The notes: a model not told the origin generated them from the letters alone. Numbered from the stretch's first letter, positions 23,485-33,202 are shown. The stretch: DNA of 64,000 bases from Cognatitamlana onchidii (GCF_004804355.1 NZ_SRWZ01000004.1:1-64000), one strand, 5' to 3'. Numbers and translations are program-made.

Positions 23485-24255
23485 ATGAAAAGATTATTTT
23501 CTATCCTTGCCATTACAGGAATGATGGTATTTGGAACTGCTAATGCAACTACAATTGCAAACACGACTACAGCGGTAACTACTGTAGCAAGTATGACTCA
23601 AGATGATGCAGCACCAGCTGAAGAACTTGGATTTCATCAAGAATTAAAAAAGAGATTTATTGAAGGAGGCCCAGGCTTTATGGGAATTGTATTATTATGT
23701 TTAATTCTAGGGTTAGCAATTGCTATAGAAAGAATTATCTTTTTAAACCTTTCTACTACTAACACAAAGAAGTTGACTCAAGATGTTGAGGATGCTTTGG
23801 CTTCTGGAGGTGTTGAAGCGGCCAAAGAAGTTTGTAGAAATACAAAAGGACCTATTGCATCTATTTATTATCAAGGTTTAGATCGTACAGACGAAGGTCT
23901 TGATGCTGCTGAGAAAGCTGTTGTAGCTTACGGAGGTGTTCAAATGGGGCAATTGGAGAAAAATGTTTCTTGGATTTCATTATTTATCGCATTGGCACCA
24001 ATGCTTGGTTTCATGGGAACGGTAATTGGTATGATTCAAGCTTTTGATAAAATTGAAGCTGCTGGTGATATGCAACCATCACTTGTTGCTGGTGGTATTA
24101 AAGTAGCACTTTTAACAACGGTTTTTGGTCTTGTGGTAGCTATTATTCTTCAAATTTTTTACAATTATATTATTGCTAAGATTGATAGTATTGTTAACAA
24201 CATGGAAGACGCTTCTATAACGTTAATGGATCTATTAATCAGAAACAAAAAGTAA
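23485..24255 (+). CDS. exbB: ExbB/TolQ/MotA-type proton channel protein
   Basis: 256-aa inner-membrane stator with an N-terminal signal-like helix (about 3-22), a periplasmic linker, then three core helices (about 62-85, 160-182 and 200-225). The conserved MotA/TolQ block runs through LEKNVSWISLFIALAPMLG and GTVIGMIQAFD. With ExbD it uses proton flow to energise TonB-dependent transport. First of four same-strand genes. The N-terminal leader is common in Bacteroidetes ExbB proteins. Confidence 0.92.
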   Translation: MKRLFSILAITGMMVFGTANATTIANTTTAVTTVASMTQDDAAPAEELGFHQELKKRFIEGGPGFMGIVLLCLILGLAIAIERIIFLNLSTTNTKKLTQDVEDALASGGVEAAKEVCRNTKGPIASIYYQGLDRTDEGLDAAEKAVVAYGGVQMGQLEKNVSWISLFIALAPMLGFMGTVIGMIQAFDKIEAAGDMQPSLVAGGIKVALLTTVFGLVVAIILQIFYNYIIAKIDSIVNNMEDASITLMDLLIRNKK

Positions 24256-24275
24256 TAATTTAAAACTAAAAAATT

Positions 24276-24707
24276 ATGGGTTTACATAAAATATTAAAAA
24301 TTGCAGCCTTTGCTCTGGCGATTATTGGTGCTATTTTCGCACTGATGATTATGACCGGAGATGAAGATACTGCACAAAGTATGAGCGGTAACATGCTTTA
24401 CATTGCCTATATTGTTTTAGGTATTGTGTTATTACTCGTTGTGCTTTTCGTAATTAAAGGACTTTTTTCTGGAAACTTAAAGAAAACGTTAATGACTGTT
24501 GGGGCTTTTGTGCTTGTCATATTGATCTCATACGGAATGTCTTCTGGATCAGATTTAGATTTAAAGCCCTTTATAGATAAAGGCGTAGATATTGACGAAG
24601 GAACGTCGAAAACTGTAGGAGCTGGTTTGTATGCATTTTATATCCTTGCAATTTTAGCAATTGGATCGATGCTATATGGTGGCGCGAAAAAATTATTTAA
24701 TAGATAA
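24276..24707 (+). CDS. Four-helix membrane protein between exbB and exbD
   Basis: 143-aa membrane protein with about four hydrophobic helices (8-27, 42-64, 72-90, 115-135) and no recognised motif. It is inserted between the stator gene and the first exbD with spacers of 20 and 5 bases, so it is almost certainly co-expressed and may belong to the ExbB-ExbD complex. Function unknown. Confidence 0.8.
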   Translation: MGLHKILKIAAFALAIIGAIFALMIMTGDEDTAQSMSGNMLYIAYIVLGIVLLLVVLFVIKGLFSGNLKKTLMTVGAFVLVILISYGMSSGSDLDLKPFIDKGVDIDEGTSKTVGAGLYAFYILAILAIGSMLYGGAKKLFNR

Positions 24708-24712
24708 GTATT

Positions 24713-25300
24713 ATGGCAAAAAGAGCAGCACCAGAAGTTAATGCGGGCTCCATGGCCGACATTGCGTTTCTACTTTTAATATTCTTCTTAGTAACTACAA
24801 CTATTGAAACAGATTCGGGTATTAACCGTAAGCTTCCTCCCATGGAAGAATCTGATGAAGATGTAATTATCAAGCAAAAAAATATTTTCACTGTTTTATT
24901 AAATGGTAAAGATCAGTTGCTTGTTGAAGATGAGATTATGGAACTTAAAGATCTAAGAGCTGCCGCTAGGGAGTTTTTAGATAATGGCGGTGATGGGTCG
25001 TGCGATTACTGTAAAGGACGAAGAGATCCTGCATCATCTGATAATCCTGATAAGGCAATTATTTCTTTGAAGAACGAAAGAGAGACATCTTATAAAACGT
25101 ATATAGCCGTTCAAAATGAGTTAGTGGCGGCATATAATGAATTGAGAGATGCTAGGGCACAGGCTCAATATGGCACTTCTTTTAAAGAGATGGAAGCCAA
25201 TTATAAGGATGTTAACTGGCCAGGTAATAAAGAGAAGTTAAAGGAGAAAATTGATCAGATTAAGACCGATTACCCTCAAAAGCTTTCTGAAGTACAATAA
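24713..25300 (+). CDS. exbD: ExbD-like biopolymer transport protein 1, with CxxC insert
   Basis: 195-aa protein with a short cytoplasmic N terminus, one membrane helix (about 16-32, with the conserved Asp in GSMADIAFLLLIFFL) and a periplasmic domain. Longer than typical ExbD (~140 aa). An insert around residues 92-115 reads GDGSCDYCKGRRDP, a CxxC pair, followed by a helical, charged C terminus. The Asp in the helix is the proton-carrying residue of the family. Confidence 0.9.
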   Translation: MAKRAAPEVNAGSMADIAFLLLIFFLVTTTIETDSGINRKLPPMEESDEDVIIKQKNIFTVLLNGKDQLLVEDEIMELKDLRAAAREFLDNGGDGSCDYCKGRRDPASSDNPDKAIISLKNERETSYKTYIAVQNELVAAYNELRDARAQAQYGTSFKEMEANYKDVNWPGNKEKLKEKIDQIKTDYPQKLSEVQ

Positions 25301-25323
25301 TTTAAAATTTAACACATTTATAT

Positions 25324-25800
25324 ATGGGTAAATTTAATAAGAAAAAAGACGGAGGCGTTCCCGCGGTAAACACGGCAGCTTTACCAGATATTGTATTCAT
25401 GTTATTATTCTTTTTTATGGTGGCCACAGTAATGAGGCAAAACACTTTAATGATTGAAAATAATTTGCCATTTGCAGATCAGGTAGAAAAGTTAGATAAG
25501 AAGGATTTGGTCATGTATATTTATGCAGGAAAGCCAAGTTCAAATTATAAGCAATATGGTACAGAAGCAAAAATTCAGCTTAATGATAAGTTTGCCGATG
25601 TTAATGAGATTGCTGCTTTTATCGCTGCAGAACGGGCGTCTAAAAGAGAAGAATTAGTGCCATTTTTAACTACAGCTCTAAAGGTTGATAGTGACGCAAA
25701 TATGGGGTTAATTGGAGATATTAAGCAAGAACTGCGTAAGGTTAATGCTCTTAAAATAAATTATACTACCAAAAAAGGTAGTGTGTTTGGAAGAGATTAA
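25324..25800 (+). CDS. exbD: ExbD-like biopolymer transport protein 2
   Basis: 158-aa ExbD paralogue with the helix NTAALPDIVFMLLFFFMV containing the conserved Asp, and a periplasmic domain ending INYTTKKGS. Paired ExbD genes are common in Bacteroidetes and Xanthomonas. It follows the first exbD by 23 bases and is closed by an intrinsic terminator. Confidence 0.92.
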   Translation: MGKFNKKKDGGVPAVNTAALPDIVFMLLFFFMVATVMRQNTLMIENNLPFADQVEKLDKKDLVMYIYAGKPSSNYKQYGTEAKIQLNDKFADVNEIAAFIAAERASKREELVPFLTTALKVDSDANMGLIGDIKQELRKVNALKINYTTKKGSVFGRD

Positions 25801-25824
25801 TTTTACTTTCTTAATTTTATAAAT

Positions 25825-25855
25825 AAGGCGTTTTGATTTTCAAAGCGCCTTTTTA
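25825..25855 (+). terminator. Intrinsic terminator of exbBDD operon
   Basis: AAGGCGTTTTG-ATTTT-CAAAGCGCCTT, 11-bp stem with one T-G wobble, continuing into a T-run to 25855, 25 bases after the exbD stop. Confidence 0.88.
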
Positions 25856-25910
25856 GTTTCACAAAATTAGTACCCTATTCTGTTTAGGGTTTTGCAAATT
25901 GTTCTATTCA

Positions 25911-26603
25911 ATGAAATATGTTTGTTTTGTTTGTTATTGTTTTCTATTAATTCCTTTATGTAACAGTCAAGAGCTAAGTGAGAAGGCTGGGGATTCGTTG
26001 TATCGAGAGGATCAGTTCTACATTGGGATTACCTATAATTTGCTGGGAAAAAAACCAGCAGGGGTAACACAAAGTGGTTTTTCTTTTGGTCTTCACTTGG
26101 GATTTATACGTGATATGCCAATTAATAAAAAGAGAAATAAAGCATTTGGTATTGGCTTAGGGTATTCAACCAATGGCTATAATCAAAACATATTAATGTC
26201 ACGCGGGGCTGATGGCAAGTTTGATTACGAACTATTGGGAAGTTCTGGGACTTACTCCAGAAATAAATTTAACACACACGTTATTGAGTTACCTATTCAA
26301 TATAGGTGGCGAACTTCAACACCTTCAGATTATGCTTTTTGGAGGGTTTATGCAGGTGTTAAATTGGGTTATATGGTTTCTAATATTTCTAGGTACAAGG
26401 GCGAATTAGGAAACTTAACTTTCTATAATAATCAGGATTTTAATGATTTTCAGTACGGGCTAACGCTCAGTGCCGGTTATAATACCTGGAATTTTCATGT
26501 CTATTACGGTCTAAACAATCTTTTAGATGGAAACGCAAAGCTAAATGGTGGTAGTATCGATATGAATGCTATTAAGTTGGGACTAATGTTTTATATACTT
26601 TAG
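25911..26603 (+). CDS. Outer-membrane beta-barrel (PorT-like) protein
   Basis: 230-aa protein with a signal peptide (cleavage near PLCNSQ) and an OMP_b-brl type barrel of amphipathic strands such as AFGIGLGYSTNGYNQNIL, ending MFYIL. It resembles the PorT family found beside motility/T9SS genes, but membership is not certain. Start taken at the ATG 25911, since the TTG 12 bases upstream is a weaker option. It lies after the exb terminator and so is likely transcribed separately. Confidence 0.78.
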   Translation: MKYVCFVCYCFLLIPLCNSQELSEKAGDSLYREDQFYIGITYNLLGKKPAGVTQSGFSFGLHLGFIRDMPINKKRNKAFGIGLGYSTNGYNQNILMSRGADGKFDYELLGSSGTYSRNKFNTHVIELPIQYRWRTSTPSDYAFWRVYAGVKLGYMVSNISRYKGELGNLTFYNNQDFNDFQYGLTLSAGYNTWNFHVYYGLNNLLDGNAKLNGGSIDMNAIKLGLMFYIL

Positions 26604-26628
26604 AATCCAACACTACTACGGTATAAAA

Positions 26629-27234
26629 CTATATCCAATAAGGGGTTAGGATTAATTGGGGAAGAGCTCCCAGAACAAGGCCTAAAATTAGCTCGGCAAA
26701 GCTGTGAGCTTTCATGTGTAATCTTGAGGTTGCAACAGCTCCTAATATAATGCTTGTTAAGGCAAGTGTTTTATTAATATTTATGCTAAAATGAATACTT
26801 AGGGCAATAAAAAACATAAATAGCCCGGAAACACCTATCATATGCATACTTGCTTTAACTTTTAGTAAGACTAGAATAAGACAACTTAAAGCAGAGAATA
26901 GAATCCCTAGAAAGAAGAAGTACAACTCAATAGCTTGTGTTGGCGTGAGTATTTTTCGAATCACTACAAATAGAACCAAACAGTTTAGAACAAGTGGAAT
27001 AATACGCTCTTTAGTCGATTTTAAGTATATTGAATTAACTTTGCCTAAGATTTTTAGAAGGAAATAAAGTACAATAGGCAGAAGAACCGTTAGTATTAAA
27101 ACAGAGATTAATTTAGCTTTTATAACTTCTGGTGCAATATATCGTGGTGATTTTGAAAAATAGAAAATGACACCGGCTAAAGGCATTACTATTGGATGGA
27201 AAATATAAGAAATACTTTTAAGTAGTTTTGCCAT
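26629..27234 (-). CDS. PAP2-like integral membrane protein
   Basis: 201-aa protein with five to six helices. SMHMIG and TSRLHMKAHSFAE resemble the second and third phosphatase motifs of PAP2 enzymes (PSGH and SRxxxxxH), while the first (KxxxxxxRP) is only approximated by KSTKERIIP, so activity is uncertain. Its ATG overlaps the rpoN stop (TAATG), implying coupling to the sigma factor gene. Related proteins dephosphorylate undecaprenyl or lipid-A phosphates. Confidence 0.65.
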   Translation of the reverse strand: MAKLLKSISYIFHPIVMPLAGVIFYFSKSPRYIAPEVIKAKLISVLILTVLLPIVLYFLLKILGKVNSIYLKSTKERIIPLVLNCLVLFVVIRKILTPTQAIELYFFFLGILFSALSCLILVLLKVKASMHMIGVSGLFMFFIALSIHFSININKTLALTSIILGAVATSRLHMKAHSFAELILGLVLGALPQLILTPYWI

Positions 27235-28694
27235 TATATTTTTTTGCGTAACCTCGCTACAGGAATGTCCAGTTGCTCCCTATATTTAGCAACTGTGCGC
27301 CTTGCAATTGGATATCCTTTTTCTTTTAAAATGGAGGCCAGGGTCTCATCAGTTAAAGGCTTTTTCTTGTCCTCTTCATCAATAACCGTTTCTAATATTT
27401 TTTTTATTTCACGCGTTGAAACATCCTCTCCTTGGTCATTTTTCATGGATTCAGAGAAGAACTCTTTAATTAGTTTTGTTCCGTAAGGGGTATCCACATA
27501 TTTGCTATTGGCAACCCTGGAAACGGTTGAAACATCCATATTTATCTCGTCGGCTATATCTTTAAGAATCATGGGTTTCAAGTTGCGCTCATCTCCAGTT
27601 AAAAAATATTCTTTCTGATAATGCATTATGGCACTCATGGTAACAAATAAGGTTTGTTGCCGCTGTTTTATCGCTTCAATAAACCATTTTGCGGCATCAA
27701 GCTTCTGCTTAATAAAAACAATAGCGTCTTTTTGCGATTTAGACTTCTCTTTTGAGTCTTTGTAACCCTTTAGCATATTATTGTATTCTCTGGAAACATG
27801 AAGGGCTGGTGCATTTCTGCCGTTAAGGGTTAGTTCTAGTTCGCCGTCAACTATTTTAATGGCAAAATCAGGAACCACATGTTCAGCTATTCTATTATTT
27901 CCAGCATAAGAACCCCCAGGTTTTGGGTTTAAATGCTCAATTTCTGAAATTGCACCTTTTAGTTGGCTTTCAGAAATATCAAACTTTTGAAGTAGCTTTT
28001 TGTAGTGCTTTTTGGTAAATTGATCAAAGGCTCTGTCAATAATAGCTATGGCTAGTTCAGTATTTTCATTTTGTTGTTTTCTATGCAGCTGAATGCTTAA
28101 ACATTCTTGTAAATCTCTGGCTCCTACCCCTGCCGGGTCTAATTGATGTACAATTTTTAAAACCTTTTCAATGTGTTCTTCGGTAGTATAAACATTTTGA
28201 GTAAATGCCAGATCGTCCATAATATCACATAATTCTCTTCTTATGTATCCACTTTCATCAACACTTCCAACAAGAAATTCAGCAATATCACGTTCTTCTT
28301 CAGATAGTCTGTAGGTGTTTAATTGATTGATTAAATGTTGCGTGAACGAAGTGCCTGCTGCATAGGGCATGCTTTTTTCATCATCGTCAGTACTATAATT
28401 ATTCGCTTGCGTTCTATAATCAGGTATTTCATCATCACTTAAGTACTCATCAACATTTATGTCGTCTGCATCGATGGATTCATTATCATTTAAATCATCG
28501 GAAGAATTATCCAAGTCTTTATCTAAATCGTTTACATTGTCTTCTTTTCCACCTTCTAGAGCTGGATTCTCTTCCAGTTCTTGTTTTAAACGTTGTTCAA
28601 AAGCTTGTGTGGGCAACTGGATCAATTTCATTAATTGAATTTGCTGCGGAGACAGTTTTTGGGATAATTTAAATTGTAAATGTTGTTTCAGCAT
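27234..28694 (-). CDS. rpoN: RNA polymerase sigma-54 factor
   Basis: 486-aa sigma-54. N-terminal region I is Gln/Leu rich (QHLQFKLSQKLSPQQIQLMKLIQLP), then an acidic region II (about 50-115), the core-binding domain, the helix-turn-helix (IADEINMDVSTVSRVANSKY) and the C-terminal RpoN box ARRTVAKYRE. All required regions are present. Target activators are not in the window. Upstream promoter is a clear -33/-7 pair. Confidence 0.97.
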   Translation of the reverse strand: MLKQHLQFKLSQKLSPQQIQLMKLIQLPTQAFEQRLKQELEENPALEGGKEDNVNDLDKDLDNSSDDLNDNESIDADDINVDEYLSDDEIPDYRTQANNYSTDDDEKSMPYAAGTSFTQHLINQLNTYRLSEEERDIAEFLVGSVDESGYIRRELCDIMDDLAFTQNVYTTEEHIEKVLKIVHQLDPAGVGARDLQECLSIQLHRKQQNENTELAIAIIDRAFDQFTKKHYKKLLQKFDISESQLKGAISEIEHLNPKPGGSYAGNNRIAEHVVPDFAIKIVDGELELTLNGRNAPALHVSREYNNMLKGYKDSKEKSKSQKDAIVFIKQKLDAAKWFIEAIKQRQQTLFVTMSAIMHYQKEYFLTGDERNLKPMILKDIADEINMDVSTVSRVANSKYVDTPYGTKLIKEFFSESMKNDQGEDVSTREIKKILETVIDEEDKKKPLTDETLASILKEKGYPIARRTVAKYREQLDIPVARLRKKI

Positions 28695-28714
28695 ATTTTT
28701 GGATTGCTTAATAT

Positions 28715-28743
28715 CAAAAATAAATAAATTACATTAAATACAA
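28715..28743 (-). promoter_or_regulatory. rpoN promoter (-33 TTG and -7 TATTTTTG)
   Basis: Minus-strand TTG (28743-28741), 18-bp spacer, then TATTTTTG (28722-28715), close to the Bacteroidetes sigma-A consensus. The ATG is at 28694, giving a leader of about 16 nt. Confidence 0.65.
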
Positions 28744-28789
28744 CCATTACTTTTTGAGCTTTTACCCAATATAATAACGTCCTAAAATT

Positions 28790-29446
28790 TTAGTTAGAAA
28801 TTGGCCTTAAAGTAACTGCTGTGTAGTGAAAGTCGAGATGAATTATACCTGTTTTCGGTTCGTTGGAGTTATAATTTTCTTTGTCGATCTGGGCATCCTT
28901 ACCCATATATTTCAGTGGAATTCTAATACGCTCTATTTCGAATGCTACATCAATATTCTTCGGGAGTACGTCCGAATTTTTGTGGTAAAAAAGGTTTACC
29001 GTATACATACCATCTTTTTTAGTGCTTATTTCATATTGCGAAATCCTTTTTTGTACGGTATCTATAGAAACTGTGGCAATGGAAAAATCAGCCTTTTTAT
29101 TAGTAGGAATAATGTTAACTACTTTATAATTGCTTTTAGGATCAGTCCCCCTATCTACTGTTATAAAAGGATTCTCAAATAATTGATTTAAGGATACATC
29201 TAACCCTTTTTTGGGTATCAATACAAAATCTTCAGAAAAGACTCTAGTATTTTGTCCAACTTGATATTCAATTCTAGCGCGTTTCTCAGGAATATTAACA
29301 AAACTGATATCCACATTTAGTTTTACTTCAGCAGAAAAAGACTGAATGGAATCAAGTCGGTTTTGAATATATAAAATATCTGTATCAATACTTTGCGCAT
29401 TAAGTAAGCTAGTGGTAAGGATGTAAATGATTGATAAATAACGCAT
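28790..29446 (-). CDS. Secreted LolA-like fold protein
   Basis: 218-aa protein with signal peptide (cleavage near LLNAQS). The remaining sequence, with a first helix DTDILYIQNRLDSIQSFSAEV followed by repeated beta strands, resembles LolA/LolB/MucB-type open barrels that bind lipid acyl chains. It overlaps the ABC permease gene by one base (TAATG). The operon of ATPase, permease and LolA-like protein suggests lipid or lipoprotein traffic at the envelope; inferred only. Confidence 0.6.
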   Translation of the reverse strand: MRYLSIIYILTTSLLNAQSIDTDILYIQNRLDSIQSFSAEVKLNVDISFVNIPEKRARIEYQVGQNTRVFSEDFVLIPKKGLDVSLNQLFENPFITVDRGTDPKSNYKVVNIIPTNKKADFSIATVSIDTVQKRISQYEISTKKDGMYTVNLFYHKNSDVLPKNIDVAFEIERIRIPLKYMGKDAQIDKENYNSNEPKTGIIHLDFHYTAVTLRPISN

Positions 29447-30276
29447 TAGGCAACGTCTTTTTTGGTGAAAATGATTGTTCCTATAAATATGGTAACAAGG
29501 GTATATAGAATAAGAATTGAGGTGTTCATATAAACTTGGTTCCAGGGAATATTATAATAGAATAGATATTGCCACGTATCGTTGAGTTTTACGTACAGCC
29601 AAGTATCTAAAAAATAATTTCCAAAATCTACTTTTAATAGCAAATTAGACAGTATTAAGAAAAAAGCACTGACAATCCATGTTGTGGTTGCTTCTTCAAA
29701 AATTATAGCAAAAGTCAAGCTAATCACTGAAAAGAATACCATGGAAATAGCTCCGGTGGCAAAAGCCCATTTTAAACGGCTAAAAGCCTCGGAAGATTCA
29801 AAAAAGTTCAAAGTATCCAAATAAACAATAAGGTCTCCTTTTCCAAAAATGCTATACGAAAGCATAAAGGTAGTAACAGCCAAAAACAAAACAATCAGTA
29901 TTGTAAATACGATAGCAACCACGTATTTAGTCAGAATAAACTTTGTTTTTGAAACTGGCTGAAGCATAATGCTCAGGATGGTTCTTTCCTTATATTCTGA
30001 GGTTAGTGTACCAGATATGATAATAATTAGGATTAATGGTAAATGAAACCATAGGGTGTTTAATATAAGATAGCTAAGTAGGTTTCCATTGAGTAAATTA
30101 CCTTCAAAATGAAATGATTGCTGAAGGTTGTCTAATAAAATGTCTAGCACATTTTGACCTTGAGAGAACGCACTAAACAGAATAATAATTTCAATCAAAA
30201 AAATGGCCGCTAAGGCATAGTATGTTTTTTTCTGTTTAAATAGTTTAAACGTCTCAGTAAGCATTAAATGTCTCAT
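29446..30276 (-). CDS. ABC-2 type transporter permease
   Basis: 276-aa membrane protein with six helices and the ABC-2 signature area LILIIIISGTLTSEYKERTILSIMLQPVSKTKF near residues 78-110 (coupling helix after helix 2). It pairs with the ATPase encoded 6 bases upstream. Resembles the GldF/NatB class but shows no motif assigning a substrate. A second Met at residue 5 is an alternative start. Confidence 0.85.
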   Translation of the reverse strand: MRHLMLTETFKLFKQKKTYYALAAIFLIEIIILFSAFSQGQNVLDILLDNLQQSFHFEGNLLNGNLLSYLILNTLWFHLPLILIIIISGTLTSEYKERTILSIMLQPVSKTKFILTKYVVAIVFTILIVLFLAVTTFMLSYSIFGKGDLIVYLDTLNFFESSEAFSRLKWAFATGAISMVFFSVISLTFAIIFEEATTTWIVSAFFLILSNLLLKVDFGNYFLDTWLYVKLNDTWQYLFYYNIPWNQVYMNTSILILYTLVTIFIGTIIFTKKDVA

Positions 30277-30282
30277 CCGGTT

Positions 30283-31131
30283 TTAATTTTCAAACAATTT
30301 GTCCATACTAATCTCTGGAGTAAATGCACTTATTTTAATATTTTCTTGCTGCAGTTTTTCAAAGACTTCCCATATGTGGTCTGGGCTAAGAGTAACGATG
30401 GCCTGATTACCATTTATTTTTGCATTAAAGGTTTTTAAAACATTTGAAGACGATATATTAGAAGCCATTATCTGGTATGCAACTGTACTCTGTCTTAAAA
30501 TATCTTCTGTGGTACCTGATTTAATTACGACGCCATTCTTTAAAACCACAAGTTTATCGCAAATTTTACTAAGCTCATTAATAATATGAGATGACATAAG
30601 AACAGCAAGTTTCTTTTCTTTAGCAAGTGTTACAATTAACTTTTTAAGAGACGTTATACCCATTGGGTCCAACCCAGAAAATGGTTCATCTAATATAAGA
30701 CATTCGGGGTTATTAAGTAAAGCAATTGCGATACCCAATCGTTGTTTCATACCCATAGAAAAGTTTTTAACAGGGTCTTTTCTGTCTATGGAAAGTCCAA
30801 CTTCGTTAAGCTTGTTATTTATAAACGTGGAATTAGCTTTTAAACCTTGTATTTTGGCAAAAACTTTCAAGTTTTCGGAAGCATTTAAATATTCGTATAA
30901 GGCTGGTTTTTCAATAATACCTCCAATGGGTTTAACTCGGTTAGAGCTAATTGTAACTTCACCAGTGTCAGGTGTTAATACATTAAGAAGAATTTTAAAT
31001 AAAGTTGACTTCCCGGATCCATTAGCTCCAAGGATTCCAAGTATTTCACCTGCATTGCAAGCAATAGATACCTTATCTAGCGCTTTTAAAGACTTAAACG
31101 ATTTTGATAGGTTATGTCCAGTAAGTATCAT
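30283..31131 (-). CDS. ABC transporter ATPase
   Basis: 282-aa ATPase with Walker A GANGSGKST, signature FSMGMKQ, Walker B CLILDEPFSGLD and switch His in MSSHIIN. The C-terminal ~70 residues form a small extra domain as in BcrA/NatA-type exporters. The start overlaps the preceding gene (ATGA). Similar proteins are sometimes labelled GldA, but the usual gldFG partners are absent. Confidence 0.9.
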   Translation of the reverse strand: MILTGHNLSKSFKSLKALDKVSIACNAGEILGILGANGSGKSTLFKILLNVLTPDTGEVTISSNRVKPIGGIIEKPALYEYLNASENLKVFAKIQGLKANSTFINNKLNEVGLSIDRKDPVKNFSMGMKQRLGIAIALLNNPECLILDEPFSGLDPMGITSLKKLIVTLAKEKKLAVLMSSHIINELSKICDKLVVLKNGVVIKSGTTEDILRQSTVAYQIMASNISSSNVLKTFNAKINGNQAIVTLSPDHIWEVFEKLQQENIKISAFTPEISMDKLFEN

Positions 31132-31694
31132 AAACCTGTTTGCTGCTGCAGCTTTCTGAAATCGAATTTAGCTTCATAACCTTTTTCTAGAAACGTTCTT
31201 TTCCAGAAATACTTTTTAAACAAAAACAAAGGGTCTTTTATCATAAAATAAGGAATATAATGATACCATTTAATACCTTTAGAGATGTAGTAGTTACTCA
31301 CTTGTTCTTCAAGGCCAAGCTCTTTGGCAGCTACTAAGGCAGCATTTCGCTGACATTTAGAGCCTATATAAAGGTTGCATATTCTTTTTGTAACTCCATA
31401 AATGTAAAATTGATCTTTAGCTCTTTTATAGTTCTGATAACGAGACCAGCCATCCATGATAACAAGGAAAATATGAACGAATGAAAATAAAAAACAAACA
31501 AGCCAAAAACCAATTACCCATTTTGACGACTCAAAAAAAGCAGCTTTTAAACGGATCCAGTAAAACCAAGATTCTAAGATAAACAGAAACAGAGAGTAGT
31601 ATAGAAGTCTTCCTACTTCTAGGTAAGACCAAAAAGGCGAAGGTTGGTGGGGAAGCTCTTTTTTTCTTATGCTATTTAAGGCTATGGACTGCAA
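31128..31694 (-). CDS. Conserved hypothetical membrane protein, first gene of ABC operon
   Basis: 188-aa protein with two hydrophobic helices (about 30-50 and 60-82), followed by a cytoplasmic, aromatic- and Lys-rich region (YHYIPYFMIKDPLFLFKKYF). No known family recognised. The only available start is TTG at 31694, since an in-frame stop lies a few codons upstream and there is no ATG before residue 80. Its stop overlaps the ATPase start (ATGA), placing it firmly in the ABC operon. Confidence 0.65.
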   Translation of the reverse strand: MQSIALNSIRKKELPHQPSPFWSYLEVGRLLYYSLFLFILESWFYWIRLKAAFFESSKWVIGFWLVCFLFSFVHIFLVIMDGWSRYQNYKRAKDQFYIYGVTKRICNLYIGSKCQRNAALVAAKELGLEEQVSNYYISKGIKWYHYIPYFMIKDPLFLFKKYFWKRTFLEKGYEAKFDFRKLQQQTGL

Positions 31695-31768
31695 CTCTAA
31701 TTTTTAAGTTAAAGTAGTATAATTTTTATGCAGAAACAAACCTTGGCTATTATTAAATGTTATAAACC

Positions 31769-33202
31769 TTAGAATTCGGCATTTAGGGGAGTTCTTGGAT
31801 AAGGAATAACATCTCTAATATTGCTCATGCCGGTTGCAAACATAACTAAGCGTTCGAAACCTAAACCAAATCCAGAATGTATGGCGGTTCCATATTTGCG
31901 CAAATCTAGATACCACCATAGCTCTTCCTCGGGAATATTAATAGCGGCCATTTTTTGTTTAAGTACCTCTAGGCGTTCTTCACGTTGCGCTCCTCCAACA
32001 ATTTCCCCAATTCCAGGGAATAAAATATCCATAGCTCGAACTGTTTTACCATCGTCATTAAGGCGCATATAAAAAGCTTTAATATTGGCAGGGTAATCAA
32101 ATAGAATGACAGGACACTTAAAGTGTTTTTCAACAAGGTAGCGTTCGTGTTCACTTTGTAAATCTGTACCCCATTGGTCTATTAGGTATTTAAACTTCTT
32201 TTTCTTGTTGGGCTTGCAATTTCTAAGAATATCAATTGCTTCCGTATAGCTTACGCGTTTAAAATGATTATCCGTAACAAAGTTCAATTTTTCAATTAAA
32301 GTCATGTCGTTACGCTCATTCTGGGGTTTTCTCTTATCTTCATCCTGCAGGCGCTTGTCCAGAAACTCTAAGTCTTCACGGTTATTGGTAAGTATATGTT
32401 TAATGACCGATTTCATGAAATCTTCGGCTAAGTCCATATTACCAGCTAAATCCATAAAAGCAACTTCTGGTTCAATCATCCAAAATTCTGCAAGGTGACG
32501 TGACGTATTAGAGTTTTCTGCTCGGAATGTAGGGCCAAACGTGTAAACTTTTCCTAATGACATAGCGTAGGTTTCAGCTTCTAACTGACCAGAAACCGTT
32601 AAATTAGTTTCTTTACCAAAAAAATCTTTTGAATAGTCAACTTCTCCCTCCTCTGTTAAAGGGGTGTTTTTGGGGTCTAGGTTACTTACTTTAAACATCT
32701 CGCCAGCACCTTCTGCATCACTTCCAGTTATAATAGGCGTATGCATGTAGTAAAATCCATTGTCATTAAAGTATTTGTGAATCGCAAAAGAAAGAGACGA
32801 ACGTAAACGCATTACGGCGCTAAAAGTATTTGTTCGTGTTCTTAAATGTGCATGCTCCCTAAGAAACTCAAAAGAATGTTTCTTCGGTTGGATTGGATAG
32901 GTTTCAGGGTCTGAATCTCCTAATATTTCTAATTCTTTAACTTGTATTTCAACATGTTGTCCTTTTCCTTCACTTTCTGTTAGGTCACCTTTTACAGAGA
33001 TAGCCGCTCCAGTTGTGATGCGTTTTAGAGTTTCCTCATCAAAACTTTCAAAATCAACAACACATTGTATATTTTTTATAGTAGAGCCATCATTTAGTGC
33101 AATAAATCTGTTTGCCCGAAATGTTCTTACCCATCCTTTAATTTCTACTTCTTGTTCAGTTAGATCTTGAGCTAATAATTCTGAAACTGTTTTATTGAGC
33201 AT
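31769..33202 (-). CDS. asnS: Asparaginyl-tRNA synthetase
   Basis: 477-aa class IIb synthetase charging tRNA-Asn. N-terminal OB-fold anticodon-binding domain (about 15-100, with [11 protein letters not shown]), then the class II core with motif 2 [11 protein letters not shown] and motif 3 [11 protein letters not shown]. Length and motifs favour Asn over Asp or Lys enzymes. Monocistronic or paired with the upstream RND gene. Confidence 0.97.
   Translation of the reverse strand: MLNKTVSELLAQDLTEQEVEIKGWVRTFRANRFIALNDGSTIKNIQCVVDFESFDEETLKRITTGAAISVKGDLTESEGKGQHVEIQVKELEILGDSDPETYPIQPKKHSFEFLREHAHLRTRTNTFSAVMRLRSSLSFAIHKYFNDNGFYYMHTPIITGSDAEGAGEMFKVSNLDPKNTPLTEEGEVDYSKDFFGKETNLTVSGQLEAETYAMSLGKVYTFGPTFRAENSNTSRHLAEFWMIEPEVAFMDLAGNMDLAEDFMKSVIKHILTNNREDLEFLDKRLQDEDKRKPQNERNDMTLIEKLNFVTDNHFKRVSYTEAIDILRNCKPNKKKKFKYLIDQWGTDLQSEHERYLVEKHFKCPVILFDYPANIKAFYMRLNDDGKTVRAMDILFPGIGEIVGGAQREERLEVLKQKMAAINIPEEELWWYLDLRKYGTAIHSGFGLGFERLVMFATGMSNIRDVIPYPRTPLNAEF

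Noticed and set aside
25899-26603. Calling the outer-membrane protein a definite PorT of the type IX system
   Set aside because: The barrel family is broad and the specific PorT features cannot be confirmed by eye.
28790-31131. Assignment of the ABC genes to gliding-motility GldA/GldF
   Set aside because: No gldG or other gliding genes nearby, and the LolA-like partner suggests another role.
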